Positions 1 through 6,244 of a DNA stretch of 11,349 nt are shown piece by piece. How positions within the stretch are numbered: position 1 is the stretch's first letter; the number at the start of each line of letters is the position of its first letter. The notes below the pieces were generated by a model. That model worked only from the letters and a program-made list of their open reading frames with translations. It was not told the DNA's origin and did no database searches. The DNA is taken from NCBI GenBank assembly GCA_030746295.1, contig JASLMY010000167.1:1-11349 (forward strand). The letters are read 5' to 3'. The stretch is from Alphaproteobacteria bacterium (lineage in GTDB: Bacteria; Pseudomonadota; Alphaproteobacteria; GCA-2731375). The translations under genes and the position numbers were made by a program.

Positions 1-1
1 C

Positions 2-1003
2 ACCGGGCTCTTCCTGTTGACCGTCGCCGGCACCTTTCTCTTCGCGCTCGCGCCGTCGGGGCCGGTGATGCTGCTGGCGCGGCTGTTGATGGGGGCCGGT
101 TGCGCCGGCATCTTTTCCGGCGGCTTCATGGTGATCGCCCGCTTCTACGCCGCCGAGCGCTTCACCACCATCGGCGGTACCTGGAACAGCTTCGCCATGC
201 TGGGCACGTTCCTGGCGACCGCACCGCTGGCCGCCCTCGTGACCTTCGCCGGCTGGCGCCAGAGCTTCGTTGCCATCGCCCTGCTGACCGCCGCCATCGC
301 CTTCATCACCGGTTGGAGCGTCCGCGATCGACCGGTCGGTGCGCCGGCGGCCGCGGAGCGCTCGGAGAGCTTGCGCGACATCTTCGCCGGCTTGGGCGCG
401 GTGCTGAGAACCCCCGGCGTCCTGACCATCGCCAGCGGCGGCTTCGCCCTCTCGGCCGGCAACACGATCCTCGGCATCTGGGGCGGGCCGTACCTGAACG
501 ACGTGCACGGCCTCGACGAGATTTCCCGGGGCCAGGTTCTTTTGTTCATGGCTTTCTCGGGCGTCGCCGGGCACTTCCTCTATGGCCAAGCGGCCAGGCG
601 CTTCAACACCTTGAAGGGCTTGGTGCTGGTCGGTGCCGCGGCGATCACGCTGATCATGGCGACGTTGGCGCTACTGCCCGCGCCGGGCCTTGGCACCGTC
701 ACCTTGTTGCTGGCGCTCCTCGGCCTCGCCTGCGGCTTTCCGACCATCCTGCTGGCGCACGGCCGGGCGCTGGTGCCCGACCACTTGGTCGGGCGCGGCC
801 TGACCACCGTCAATACCGGCGTCATGGTCTCGATCGCCCTGATGCAGACCGCGGTCGGCACCATCATCGGCTCCGTGGCGACGACGGCGGCGGGCGGCGC
901 GACGGCGGAGGGCTATCGCGCCGCCTTCGGCTTCATCGCCGTCATGGCTTTCCTGGCGCTCCTCGTCTACGCCCGCGTCGAGGACCGCAAGCCGCGCGGG
1001 TGA
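2..1003 (+). CDS. MFS transporter, 5' end cut by the window edge
   Basis: Inner-membrane major facilitator superfamily transporter; substrate unknown. The frame is open from base 2, so the true start lies outside the window. The 333 visible residues are almost entirely hydrophobic helices joined by short polar loops. The first visible helix fits TM3, followed by the TM4-type segment LLARLLMGAGCAGIF with its conserved R and G residues. A charged cytoplasmic loop (about residues 113-130, RDRPVGAPAAAERSESLRDI) separates the N and C halves, and the C-terminal half follows with about six helices. The protein ends with a charged tail, RVEDRKPRG. Against a usual length near 400 residues, TM1, TM2 and the motif-A loop between TM2 and TM3 are missing. 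The stop at 1001-1003 converges on the lipoprotein gene. The family call is firm; no substrate can be inferred. Confidence 0.9.
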   Translation, partial: TGLFLLTVAGTFLFALAPSGPVMLLARLLMGAGCAGIFSGGFMVIARFYAAERFTTIGGTWNSFAMLGTFLATAPLAALVTFAGWRQSFVAIALLTAAIAFITGWSVRDRPVGAPAAAERSESLRDIFAGLGAVLRTPGVLTIASGGFALSAGNTILGIWGGPYLNDVHGLDEISRGQVLLFMAFSGVAGHFLYGQAARRFNTLKGLVLVGAAAITLIMATLALLPAPGLGTVTLLLALLGLACGFPTILLAHGRALVPDHLVGRGLTTVNTGVMVSIALMQTAVGTIIGSVATTAAGGATAEGYRAAFGFIAVMAFLALLVYARVEDRKPRG

Positions 1004-1023
1004 GGGGCCGTCGTCTCGGCCTT
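1004..1023. terminator. Possible bidirectional terminator hairpin between convergent genes
   Basis: GGCCG (1006-1010) pairs with CGGCC (1017-1021) around the loop TCGTCT, and two G-U pairs can extend the stem outward. The hairpin lies directly after the MFS stop and just before the lipoprotein stop, where one structure could serve both strands. The following + strand bases (CCTATTTC) are only weakly T-rich, so termination is an inference from position. Confidence 0.35.
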
Positions 1024-1024
1024 C

Positions 1025-1297
1025 CTATTTCACGCACTCGTAGACGATGGTCCGCTCGTCGGCCATGCGGGGCAGCTTGGCCTCGCGGTCGAACTGCCGG
1101 CAGTGCAGCTCCGCCAGCCGGAACGCCTGGCGCCGGTTGGCGGCCGTCACCGGGGCGATGAGCACGGTCGACTCGTTGCCGGCCTCGACCCGGGGCGCCG
1201 GGCCGGGATAGGGGGATGGCGCCGCGCCGGCATAGGGGGCCGGCTCGGCGCAGGCCGTCAGCAAGAGCGCGGATGCCAGGAAGAGAAAACGCCGCAT
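1025..1297 (-). CDS. Small predicted outer-membrane lipoprotein
   Basis: Predicted 90-residue secreted lipoprotein. The N-terminus MRRFLFLASALLLTAC has two arginines, a hydrophobic stretch and a lipobox (LTAC, Cys16), so it should be cleaved by signal peptidase II and lipidated. A Pro/Ala/Tyr-rich linker follows (residues 17-37). The C-terminal part has a Cys66 and a Cys88 that could form a disulfide, with the pattern AELHC...YEC seen in small alphaproteobacterial lipoproteins of unknown role. The frame is open further upstream to 1333, but ATG 1297 puts the signal peptide at the very N-terminus and is preferred. No strong Shine-Dalgarno sequence is visible. It lies 50 bases downstream of the porin gene on the same strand and may be read through from it. 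Function unknown. Confidence 0.7.
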   Translation of the reverse strand: MRRFLFLASALLLTACAEPAPYAGAAPSPYPGPAPRVEAGNESTVLIAPVTAANRRQAFRLAELHCRQFDREAKLPRMADERTIVYECVK

Positions 1298-1347
1298 GGC
1301 GCGAAGCCTAGCATGGATTGGATGCCCCGCCACGGCCGCCCGGGCCT

Positions 1348-2649
1348 TCAGAATTTGGCCCCGAGGCTGAGCCAGATCTTCTCGGTGTCGGTGGCGAAGC
1401 CGTCGCTCTGATAGTTGGCGTATTTGAACGCGACCGTGAAATGCTTGAAGAGCTTCTTGGAGACGACGAAATCGAACTCGTGACCGTAGTCGCCGCCGCC
1501 GTTCTCGGCCGAGAAATCGTGGTAGACGCCCAAGAGCTTGAGGCCGTCGAGGGGGCCGAGCCCTTTGACCTTGTAGCCGAGCGAGGCGTAGAAGTCGCGG
1601 ATCCCGCCGGCGGGTGTCACCAGGAACCTGTCGGCCCAGCCCTGGAACTTGTGCAGCGTCGCCAGCGGCGTCTGAAAGGCCTGCGTTCCGTTGCCGTCGA
1701 GGACCTCGTAACCGAGCTTGGCGGTAAGGCCCTGATAGCCGAGGCCGCCTTCGACGAGATAGTAACCGACGTCGTAGTCGGCCGGGTTGTTGGCGTGGTC
1801 GAACTGCCGCGCCACCTCGGCCGCGTAGAGCGCCTTGACGCCCTCGGCGAGCGTCTTGCCGAGATCGTAGGAGCCGGCGGCCCTGAGGCCGAAGGTCATC
1901 GTCGAGCGCGCCGGAAGGTCCTCGATGTCCAGAAGATAGGCGTACGCGGTCAGGGTCGCGACATCGAAGCCGCTGTAGCTGGCGTTGAAGACGTGGCTGT
2001 CGGTGTTGAAGCTGCCGACTGGCGAATCCTCGCCGAAGATGCGCAACACTTGGAAGATATAGCCGTAGGTCAGCCGGGTGTCGGCGATCGAGGTATTGGT
2101 GGCGGTGACGGCATCGAAGGTCTGCTGGTTCTGGCGGAAGCCGACATGGCCGATATAGCGCTGGTTGTCGAGGACGAAGACTTGGCGGCCGCCGCGGAGG
2201 CGAGTGTCGGGAAAGCCGTCGTATTGTAAATAGAGCTGGTTGATGGCCAGGGACTCGGGATCGGCCACCACCGGGTAGGCCGTCTTGCCGTTCAGCGTGT
2301 CGTTGAAGTCGTCGTCGCCGAGATGGAGGATGCCCTCGCCCTCGGCAAGGGCGCTGAAGCCGCGATAGACACCGGTGCGGTAGCCGACGCGGGCTCTCAA
2401 GGTGTGGGCGTTGGCATCGCGCGGCAGGCCCGCCTGGTCGACATGCTCGAAACGATAGCGGGCGTCGAGCCAGGGCTTGCCGCCGACGAGAGCGCCGGTA
2501 AAGGCCTCGATCTCGGATTCGAGACCGCTCGCCGTCGCCTTGTCGTCCGCCGTGGCCGGTCCTGCCAGCGCCAGGCTGACAACCGAGATCAAGAGGGAGA
2601 GACGGATTCCCCGCCGCGACCGCGCGCCGAGCCGAGCTGACTGCACCAT
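1348..2649 (-). CDS. Outer-membrane porin, alginate-export family-like
   Basis: Predicted outer-membrane beta-barrel of 433 residues. The N-terminus has a signal peptide (basic RRGIR, hydrophobic LSLLISVVSLALAGPATA, cleavage probably after Ala34). The mature part begins with a segment typical of alginate-export-type porins (LDARYRFEHVDQ, then TLRARVGYRTGVYRGFSAL) and is built of alternating hydrophobic/aromatic strands (for example GLTAKLGYEVLDGN, HFTVAFKYANYQSD). The final strand, IWLSLGAKF, ends in Phe, the usual C-terminal signal for outer-membrane assembly. ATG 2649 is chosen over the upstream in-frame start because an excellent ribosome binding site precedes it and the signal peptide then sits at the N-terminus. 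The gene lies 112 bases downstream of the histidine kinase on the same strand. The transported substrate is unknown; nothing in this window points to alginate synthesis. Confidence 0.75.
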   Translation of the reverse strand: MVQSARLGARSRRGIRLSLLISVVSLALAGPATADDKATASGLESEIEAFTGALVGGKPWLDARYRFEHVDQAGLPRDANAHTLRARVGYRTGVYRGFSALAEGEGILHLGDDDFNDTLNGKTAYPVVADPESLAINQLYLQYDGFPDTRLRGGRQVFVLDNQRYIGHVGFRQNQQTFDAVTATNTSIADTRLTYGYIFQVLRIFGEDSPVGSFNTDSHVFNASYSGFDVATLTAYAYLLDIEDLPARSTMTFGLRAAGSYDLGKTLAEGVKALYAAEVARQFDHANNPADYDVGYYLVEGGLGYQGLTAKLGYEVLDGNGTQAFQTPLATLHKFQGWADRFLVTPAGGIRDFYASLGYKVKGLGPLDGLKLLGVYHDFSAENGGGDYGHEFDFVVSKKLFKHFTVAFKYANYQSDGFATDTEKIWLSLGAKF

Positions 2650-2656
2650 CACGAGA

Positions 2657-2664
2657 TCCTCCCT
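2657..2664 (-). promoter_or_regulatory. Strong ribosome binding site of the porin gene
   Basis: On the minus strand AGGGAGGA lies 7 bases before ATG 2649. It decides the start in favour of 2649 over the longer open frame reaching 2703. Confidence 0.75.
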
Positions 2665-2761
2665 GGTCGGACCGTCGACGGCTGACGAGACTGCGCCGAT
2701 CACCGCATCTCGGGAATGACAGCGGTCAATGCCGCGACCGCAGGCCGGCGAGGGGCTGCCG

Positions 2762-3811
2762 CTATCCGGGCGGCGCGGCGGGCCCGCCGGATGGGCGGCT
2801 CGGCAGCGTCAGCGTCACCGTCGTGCCGTGTCCGGGCGTGCTGTCGATGGCCAGCTCGCCGCCCAGCTCACCGACCATCCGTTGGCTCAAATGCAAGCCC
2901 AGGCCGGTGCCCTCGCGGCCGCGGTCGAAGGCGGCGTCGGCGCGGCCGAAAGCGCTCAGACAGATCGGGATCTCGTCTGCTGCCATGCCGATGCCGTTGT
3001 CGCGTACCTGGATGGTCAGCGCGCCGTTGGCGGTATCTACCCCGGCGCCCAGGGTGACGGCGCCGCCGGCCGGCGTGTATTTGATGCCGTTGGCGGCGAG
3101 ATTGAGGACGATCTGCTTCAGCTTCTCGGCATCGCTGATGACCGGCGGTATCTCGCGTGGGGTGTCCAGGTCCAGCCTGACGCCGGCTTCGTCGGACTGG
3201 GTCTTCAGCATCTGGGCGATCGGCGCCAGGACGTCATCGACCGGCCTGACCTCGCAGAGCGCGGGCGCGGCCTTGCCAGATTCGATGCGGGCGAGATCGA
3301 GGGCAGTATTGACGATGCCGAGCAAATGTCGACCGGCATCGTGAATGGTCTCAGCGCAATCGCGATAACAGGGTGGCAAGGCCGGACCGAGCGTCTCGTC
3401 TCGAATCACCTCGGAGAAGCCGAGCACGGCGTTGAGCGGGGTCCTGAGCTCGTGGCTCATATTGCCCAAGAGCTCGGCCCTGGCCTGGCCCGCCGCCCCG
3501 GCCCGGTCGAGGTCGCGCGCGAGGCGCAGGTTCTCTCGGGCCAGCTCGCCGAGCCGGCGCCGGCCGGAGAGCAGCGCCGTCGCCACCATGGCGACGAGCG
3601 CCGCGAGGGCGGCATAGACGGCGACGAGGGCCGGGATGGGCGAAGCACCGGGGCTCGCGGCGGCCAAGCTCAGGTGGAGGTCGATCGCACCGGTCGCGCC
3701 GACGCACGCGGCGACGGCGCCAAGACTCGAGACGACGACGGCGAGGGAGGGACGGATGGCCGTGGCCAAACGCGGCGCGGCCATCCCGGTATGTGTCGAG
3801 GACTTTGACAT
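2762..3811 (-). CDS. Membrane sensor histidine kinase, PleC/DivJ (PdhS)-like
   Basis: Two-component sensor kinase of 349 residues. Two hydrophobic segments (about 21-43 and 59-82) flank a short periplasmic loop, so the sensing part is minimal. A helical linker (83-112) leads to the dimerisation/phosphoacceptor domain with the H-box NMSHELRTPLNAV (phosphorylated His120). The ATP-binding domain has the N-box NLAANGIKYTP (Asn241), G1 DNGIGM (271-276), an F-box-like SAFGRAD and G2 GTGLGL (301-306), so all catalytic boxes are intact. The stretch after the H-box (GFSEVIRDETLGP, then IHDAGRHLLGIVNTALDLARIESGK) resembles the PleC/DivJ/PdhS kinases of alphaproteobacteria, whose known partner is DivK; that link is an inference. 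There is no response regulator in the window. ATG 3811 is the first start after an in-frame stop; ATG 3784 is an alternative. A CtrA-like box lies 28 bases upstream. Confidence 0.9.
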   Translation of the reverse strand: MSKSSTHTGMAAPRLATAIRPSLAVVVSSLGAVAACVGATGAIDLHLSLAAASPGASPIPALVAVYAALAALVAMVATALLSGRRRLGELARENLRLARDLDRAGAAGQARAELLGNMSHELRTPLNAVLGFSEVIRDETLGPALPPCYRDCAETIHDAGRHLLGIVNTALDLARIESGKAAPALCEVRPVDDVLAPIAQMLKTQSDEAGVRLDLDTPREIPPVISDAEKLKQIVLNLAANGIKYTPAGGAVTLGAGVDTANGALTIQVRDNGIGMAADEIPICLSAFGRADAAFDRGREGTGLGLHLSQRMVGELGGELAIDSTPGHGTTVTLTLPSRPSGGPAAPPG

Positions 3812-3838
3812 GATGACCGCAGCATCATGATGAAGTGC

Positions 3839-3853
3839 TTAACAAATGGTTAA
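3839..3853 (-). promoter_or_regulatory. CtrA-type binding box, TTAA-N7-TTAA
   Basis: TTAACAAATGGTTAA on the + strand is a perfect TTAA-N7-TTAA. Read on the minus strand it is TTAACCATTTGTTAA, which starts with the TTAACCAT half-site described for the cell-cycle regulator CtrA. It is also an inverted repeat (TTAAC/GTTAA). It lies 28 bases upstream of the kinase start and about 100 bases upstream of the divergent cupin start, in DNA where TTAA is rare. That CtrA binds here is an inference from the motif. Confidence 0.55.
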
Positions 3854-3941
3854 TGACGACATCTGGTGGTGAAATGGGACGCCCGCCGCATGGGGAATGG
3901 GCGCTTCGGCCGCCGCGTGCTATGAGCGATCATTGCAGAGC

Positions 3942-3948
3942 AAGGAGG
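3942..3948 (+). promoter_or_regulatory. Ribosome binding site that fixes the cupin start
   Basis: AAGGAGG, a near-perfect Shine-Dalgarno sequence, sits 6 bases before ATG 3955. It rules out the longer in-frame start at 3835. Confidence 0.8.
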
Positions 3949-3954
3949 CGGGTG

Positions 3955-4287
3955 ATGAACGAAGCGGATGCGCGGCCCTACACCGTCGAGGACCGAACCA
4001 TCGTCGCCGAGACCGACAGCCTAACCGTCAAGGTCTTCACGCTCGCCGAGGGTCAGGAAATCCCCTGGCATTATCATTCCGAGATCACCGACACCTTCTT
4101 CTGTCTCGAGGGCGGGCTTCAGGTCGAGACGCGGGAACCTGCTGCACGGCATCTCTTGGAACTCGGCGAAAGTTGCGCCGTCACGCCAAAGGTGGCGCAC
4201 CGGGTCTCGGGTCGCGATGGCAAGCGCTGCCGGTTCCTGATCGTGCAGGGGGTCGGCAACTACGACTACCGACCGGTCGGCGGCTGA
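3955..4287 (+). CDS. Small single-domain cupin protein
   Basis: Predicted 110-residue cytosolic cupin, one small beta-barrel with a metal site. Cupin motif 1 is visible as HYHSEITDTFFCLEG: His39 and His41 are ligands, and the usual Glu is replaced by Asp46 at the expected spacing, followed by the glycine that closes the motif. Motif 2 is seen as TPKVAHRVSG, with His82 as the third histidine ligand. The length equals one cupin domain with nothing attached. ATG 3955 is chosen because of the strong ribosome binding site 6 bases upstream. The gene is divergent from the histidine kinase and converges on the DUF3775 gene, so it is probably transcribed alone. Small cupins include isomerases, dioxygenases and sugar or metabolite binders, and the sequence does not decide between them. 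Confidence 0.85.
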   Translation: MNEADARPYTVEDRTIVAETDSLTVKVFTLAEGQEIPWHYHSEITDTFFCLEGGLQVETREPAARHLLELGESCAVTPKVAHRVSGRDGKRCRFLIVQGVGNYDYRPVGG

Positions 4288-4319
4288 GCGATCCCGCCGT
4301 CCTCAGCGCCGAAGAGGTC

Positions 4320-4748
4320 TCAGACCGAGACGTTCTCGAAGTCCTCGCAGGAGATGTCGAAGGCGTCGAGCGCGTTCTCCAGATGGTCGGCCAAGAGCGG
4401 CATGTTGAGGAGATAGGCCGCCGTGTGATCGGAGCGTCGCTCCTGCGCCAGGTTGACGAGCTCTTGCCATTCGTCGCTGCCGCCGTCGCCGCGACCGAGC
4501 CAGGCGAGTGCGATCAGCTGACACTGGTCGTCGGCCGGCAACTCGTCGATGAAGTTCTTGAGATCGGTGAAGATCGGGTCGCGCTCGTGCTCTTCATGAA
4601 CCTCGTAGTCGAGGCCTTCCTCGTCGATGTTGCTCGACTCGACGCCACTGCCCTCGTCGTCCTCGGCGGCCTCCAGCACGTCCTCCGCCATGAACAGCTG
4701 GCGCGCCTTGAAGATGATGTAGCAGGGGATTTCCGGTTTCAGGTCCAT
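4320..4748 (-). CDS. DUF3775 family protein
   Basis: Acidic 142-residue protein of the DUF3775 family, known mainly from alphaproteobacteria and without an established function. The N-terminal part, LKPEIPCYIIFKARQL, matches the family's opening strand/helix. A variable, very acidic stretch follows (about 22-57). The conserved core occupies residues 59-140: FTDLKNFIDELPADDQCQLI, ALAWLGRGD, EWQELVNLAQERRSDHTAAY, LLADHLENAL and the C-terminal SCEDFE. No signal peptide or membrane segment is present. It lies 186 bases downstream of the PilZ gene on the same strand. ATG 4748 is used; the bases before it give only a weak ribosome binding site. The family assignment is by recalled pattern and is fairly secure; the role is unknown. 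Confidence 0.8.
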   Translation of the reverse strand: MDLKPEIPCYIIFKARQLFMAEDVLEAAEDDEGSGVESSNIDEEGLDYEVHEEHERDPIFTDLKNFIDELPADDQCQLIALAWLGRGDGGSDEWQELVNLAQERRSDHTAAYLLNMPLLADHLENALDAFDISCEDFENVSV

Positions 4749-4934
4749 GGCTCAGGTCCACTCGCATTTGGATCGATCGTCGGCAATGGCCGCCGCCGCC
4801 CCGCCAGTTAGGACCGAACAGGCGGCCACGCCATTGAGCTGGATCAAGGCCCGGACGCGACCGAGCCGTCGGCGCCGGCGGCGGTCACGGGCGCCGGCCC
4901 CGTCGAGCCTCGAATTCTTCGGTGGCGCGCTTGT

Positions 4935-5347
4935 TTACCCGCGGCGCAGGGAGGATCGCAAGTTCTGCAGCAAATCCTTGCCGTAGCGCTTCGCCGAGAA
5001 GACCTGAAAGTGCTCGTCGATGATGTCCTGTATCTCTTCATCGAGATTGAAGAAGACGCGCCGAATTCTTGACGCTCCTTGTCGTAGCGCATGACGCCGA
5101 CGCGGCAGCTGAATTCCAGACGCCGATCGGGCAGCGGAATGGAGAAGCCGATGTCCAGTCGGTCACCCGGTTTCGGCGTCATCAGGCTGGGGCCGATGCA
5201 GAATCCGTGCGCGCTCCAATTGCCGACCGGATAGCGCTGACCGGCGATCTCGGCCGTCGCGTCCACCAGGTCCTCGCGCGCCTCGCGCCGCCGCTCCTCT
5301 GTCGACGACGAAAGAATGCGGTCCAGTTTCTTCAGTTTGTCAAGCAT
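4935..5347 (-). CDS. PilZ domain protein, frame broken by an apparent one-base deletion
   Basis: Predicted c-di-GMP receptor of the PilZ type. The first frame (5347 down to 5057, 97 residues) carries both binding motifs: RxxxR (Arg20-Arg24 in ERRREARED) and the (D/N)xSxxG motif as NWSAHG (Asn43, Ser45, Gly48), followed by barrel strands up to RYDKERQEFGA. Beyond this the same frame turns into Ser/Arg-rich sequence of non-coding character, running to 4844. Shifting by one base, from 5054 to the stop at 4935-4937, gives FFNLDEEIQDIIDEHF, then QVFSAKRYGKDLLQNL, a convincing continuation with a C-terminal helix. With one extra base near 5055-5057 the protein would be 137 residues, normal for a stand-alone PilZ protein. 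The lesion is either a sequence error or a real mutation; the binding motifs lie before it. ATG 5347 has an AGAGG element 11 bases upstream. Confidence 0.8.
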
Positions 5348-5432
5348 GTCCTCACCCGCCTCTCAGAGATGCCGCCTGTCTCGTTTGGCGCTTCTTGCAT
5401 CCATATCGCGCGGTCGCGCGGGCGACCTCCGG

Positions 5433-5462
5433 AGTGTAGCGCCAATCGCGCGGCAATGTCGA
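5433..5462 (-). promoter_or_regulatory. Candidate sigma70-type promoter of the PilZ gene
   Basis: On the minus strand TCGACA (5462-5457; one mismatch to TTGACA) is followed after 18 bases by TACACT (5438-5433; four of six to TATAAT). Transcription would begin about 80 bases before the PilZ start codon. This is a motif match only. Confidence 0.35.
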
Positions 5463-5640
5463 ACACAAGACATCCCGCCGCAGGGCCGATCAGGCGACGG
5501 CCAAGCGCCAATCGCCAACTGAGGCCCGCATCGCTTCCAAGTTCGGCATTGCATCGGGCGTGGCGAGCAAGCGATCGATAGCCTTTCAGGACACTTCGGA
5601 ACTAGATCAGCGAACCGGATTTGACAGAAAGTCGGCGGTT

Positions 5641-5654
5641 TCGGCCTAGGCCGA
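5641..5654. repeat. 14-base perfect palindrome
   Basis: TCGGCCTAGGCCGA is identical to its reverse complement and has no loop. It lies in the gene-poor stretch. It could be an operator for a dimeric protein, but no adjacent gene supports this. Confidence 0.4.
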
Positions 5655-5705
5655 TTCTCGACGCCAAGGGGCAATCCGTCGCGGGCGTAGTCACTCCTGA
5701 CCCCC

Positions 5706-6035
5706 TCAAGGACGACAGGCCGCGCTCTGACTGCGCTCTCTTGATAGAAAGACCTCAAACGAGGACCCTTCGGACGCGTTGCCGCAGTTAAGCATTGCAC
5801 TATCGGCACTAACAAGACGCCCGTCACTTTGGAGTTGCCGTGCGACATCGCTATCACGTGGCAGAACGAAAAGGGCAGCGCCCGATGACAGTATAATTTC
5901 AATGTCGTCTACAATTTCCATCTGGCCAAACCATGGCTTGTTCAAGATAAAGGCAAGGTAAAATCCAACCCTATGATCGGGTCCGAGACTCAGTGCTACA
6001 ATTATCGCCCTTGGTGGCGAGTTCGATGCTGAAGG
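5706..6035 (-). pseudogene. Possible remnant of a gene encoding a membrane-anchored protein (C-terminal part)
   Basis: A 109-codon open minus-strand frame follows an in-frame stop at 6036-6038. It reads as plausible protein: a hydrophobic segment (RAIIVALSLGP, then VGFYLAFIL), a linker NKPWFGQMEIVDD, a strand-like IEIILSSGAALFVLPRDSD and an end segment SSFEVFLSRERSQS. There is no good start: TTG 5945 and ATG 5921 lie inside and lack ribosome binding sites. Codon third positions are much less GC-rich than in neighbouring genes, which fits foreign or decaying DNA. A hydrophobic helix followed by a small soluble end recalls the C-termini of some membrane glycosyltransferases, but this is a guess, not a recognised domain. 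It could also be a chance open frame. Confidence 0.25.
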
Positions 6036-6189
6036 TTACGAAAGGCCCCGGCACCGGTCTTCCGGGTCGGTTCCGGCGGCGGTCGCATCGCGCTCAACCT
6101 CGGAATCTCTATCAACAAGGCGCACCCCAACACCCATCGCGTGTGCCGTCGCCGACCGCCCATTCGAGATCCAAACTACTGACCCCAAT

Positions 6190-6206
6190 TTCGGAGTTAT
6201 TCCGAA
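6190..6206. repeat. Short inverted repeat downstream of the oxidoreductase gene
   Basis: TTCGGA (6190-6195) and TCCGAA (6201-6206) are perfect inverted arms around the loop GTTAT. It lies about 40 bases beyond the oxidoreductase stop on the minus strand, where a terminator could be, but no T-run follows on that strand. Confidence 0.35.
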
Positions 6207-6244
6207 GGTCCGGCCCCGGTCGGCTCCATCTGGGAGGTCCGGGC

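Larger units (their letters stand above)
5348..6244. other. Long stretch without a convincing intact gene
   Basis: This 897-base stretch separates the PilZ gene from the oxidoreductase gene. The part next to PilZ (5348-5470) plausibly holds its promoter. From about 5690 to 6010 the DNA is visibly richer in A and T than its surroundings and carries an open minus-strand frame listed separately. From 6033 to 6182 a short + strand frame without a start codon reads VFRVGSGGGRIALNLGISIN with codons ending mostly in G or C, then stops; it may be another remnant. The open frames crossing this stretch lack ribosome binding sites and recognisable domains. I see no tRNA, no transposase and no terminal repeats. 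Confidence 0.6.

Noticed and set aside
1318..2229. + strand open frame (303 codons) opposite the porin
   Set aside because: Val/Glu/Asp-rich antisense product. The minus-strand porin has a signal peptide, beta strands, a terminal Phe and a strong ribosome binding site.
2724..2729. TTGACC on the minus strand as a -35 box for the porin gene
   Set aside because: At 16-18 bases downstream there is no -10-like hexamer, only GC-rich sequence.
2729..3808. Long + strand open frame (359 codons) opposite the histidine kinase
   Set aside because: It mirrors the kinase gene, whose H, N, G1 and G2 boxes are all intact on the minus strand. Its product is Arg/Gly/Ala/Asp-rich with no domain, as expected for antisense frames in GC-rich DNA.
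4283..4307. Inverted repeat GCTGAG/CTCAGC between the cupin and DUF3775 genes as a terminator
   Set aside because: The arms are only 6 bases with a 13-base loop, they overlap the cupin stop codon, and there is no T-run on either strand.
5045..5065. Programmed -1 frameshifting in the PilZ gene
   Set aside because: A -1 slip would restore the frame, but there is no X-XXY-YYZ heptamer and no obvious stimulatory structure. One missing base is the simpler reading.
5363..5902. Minus-strand open frame of 179 codons in the gene-poor stretch
   Set aside because: The product is rich in Arg, Pro and Cys without structure or similarity I can name, there is no ribosome binding site, and it overlaps a more protein-like frame (5706-6035).
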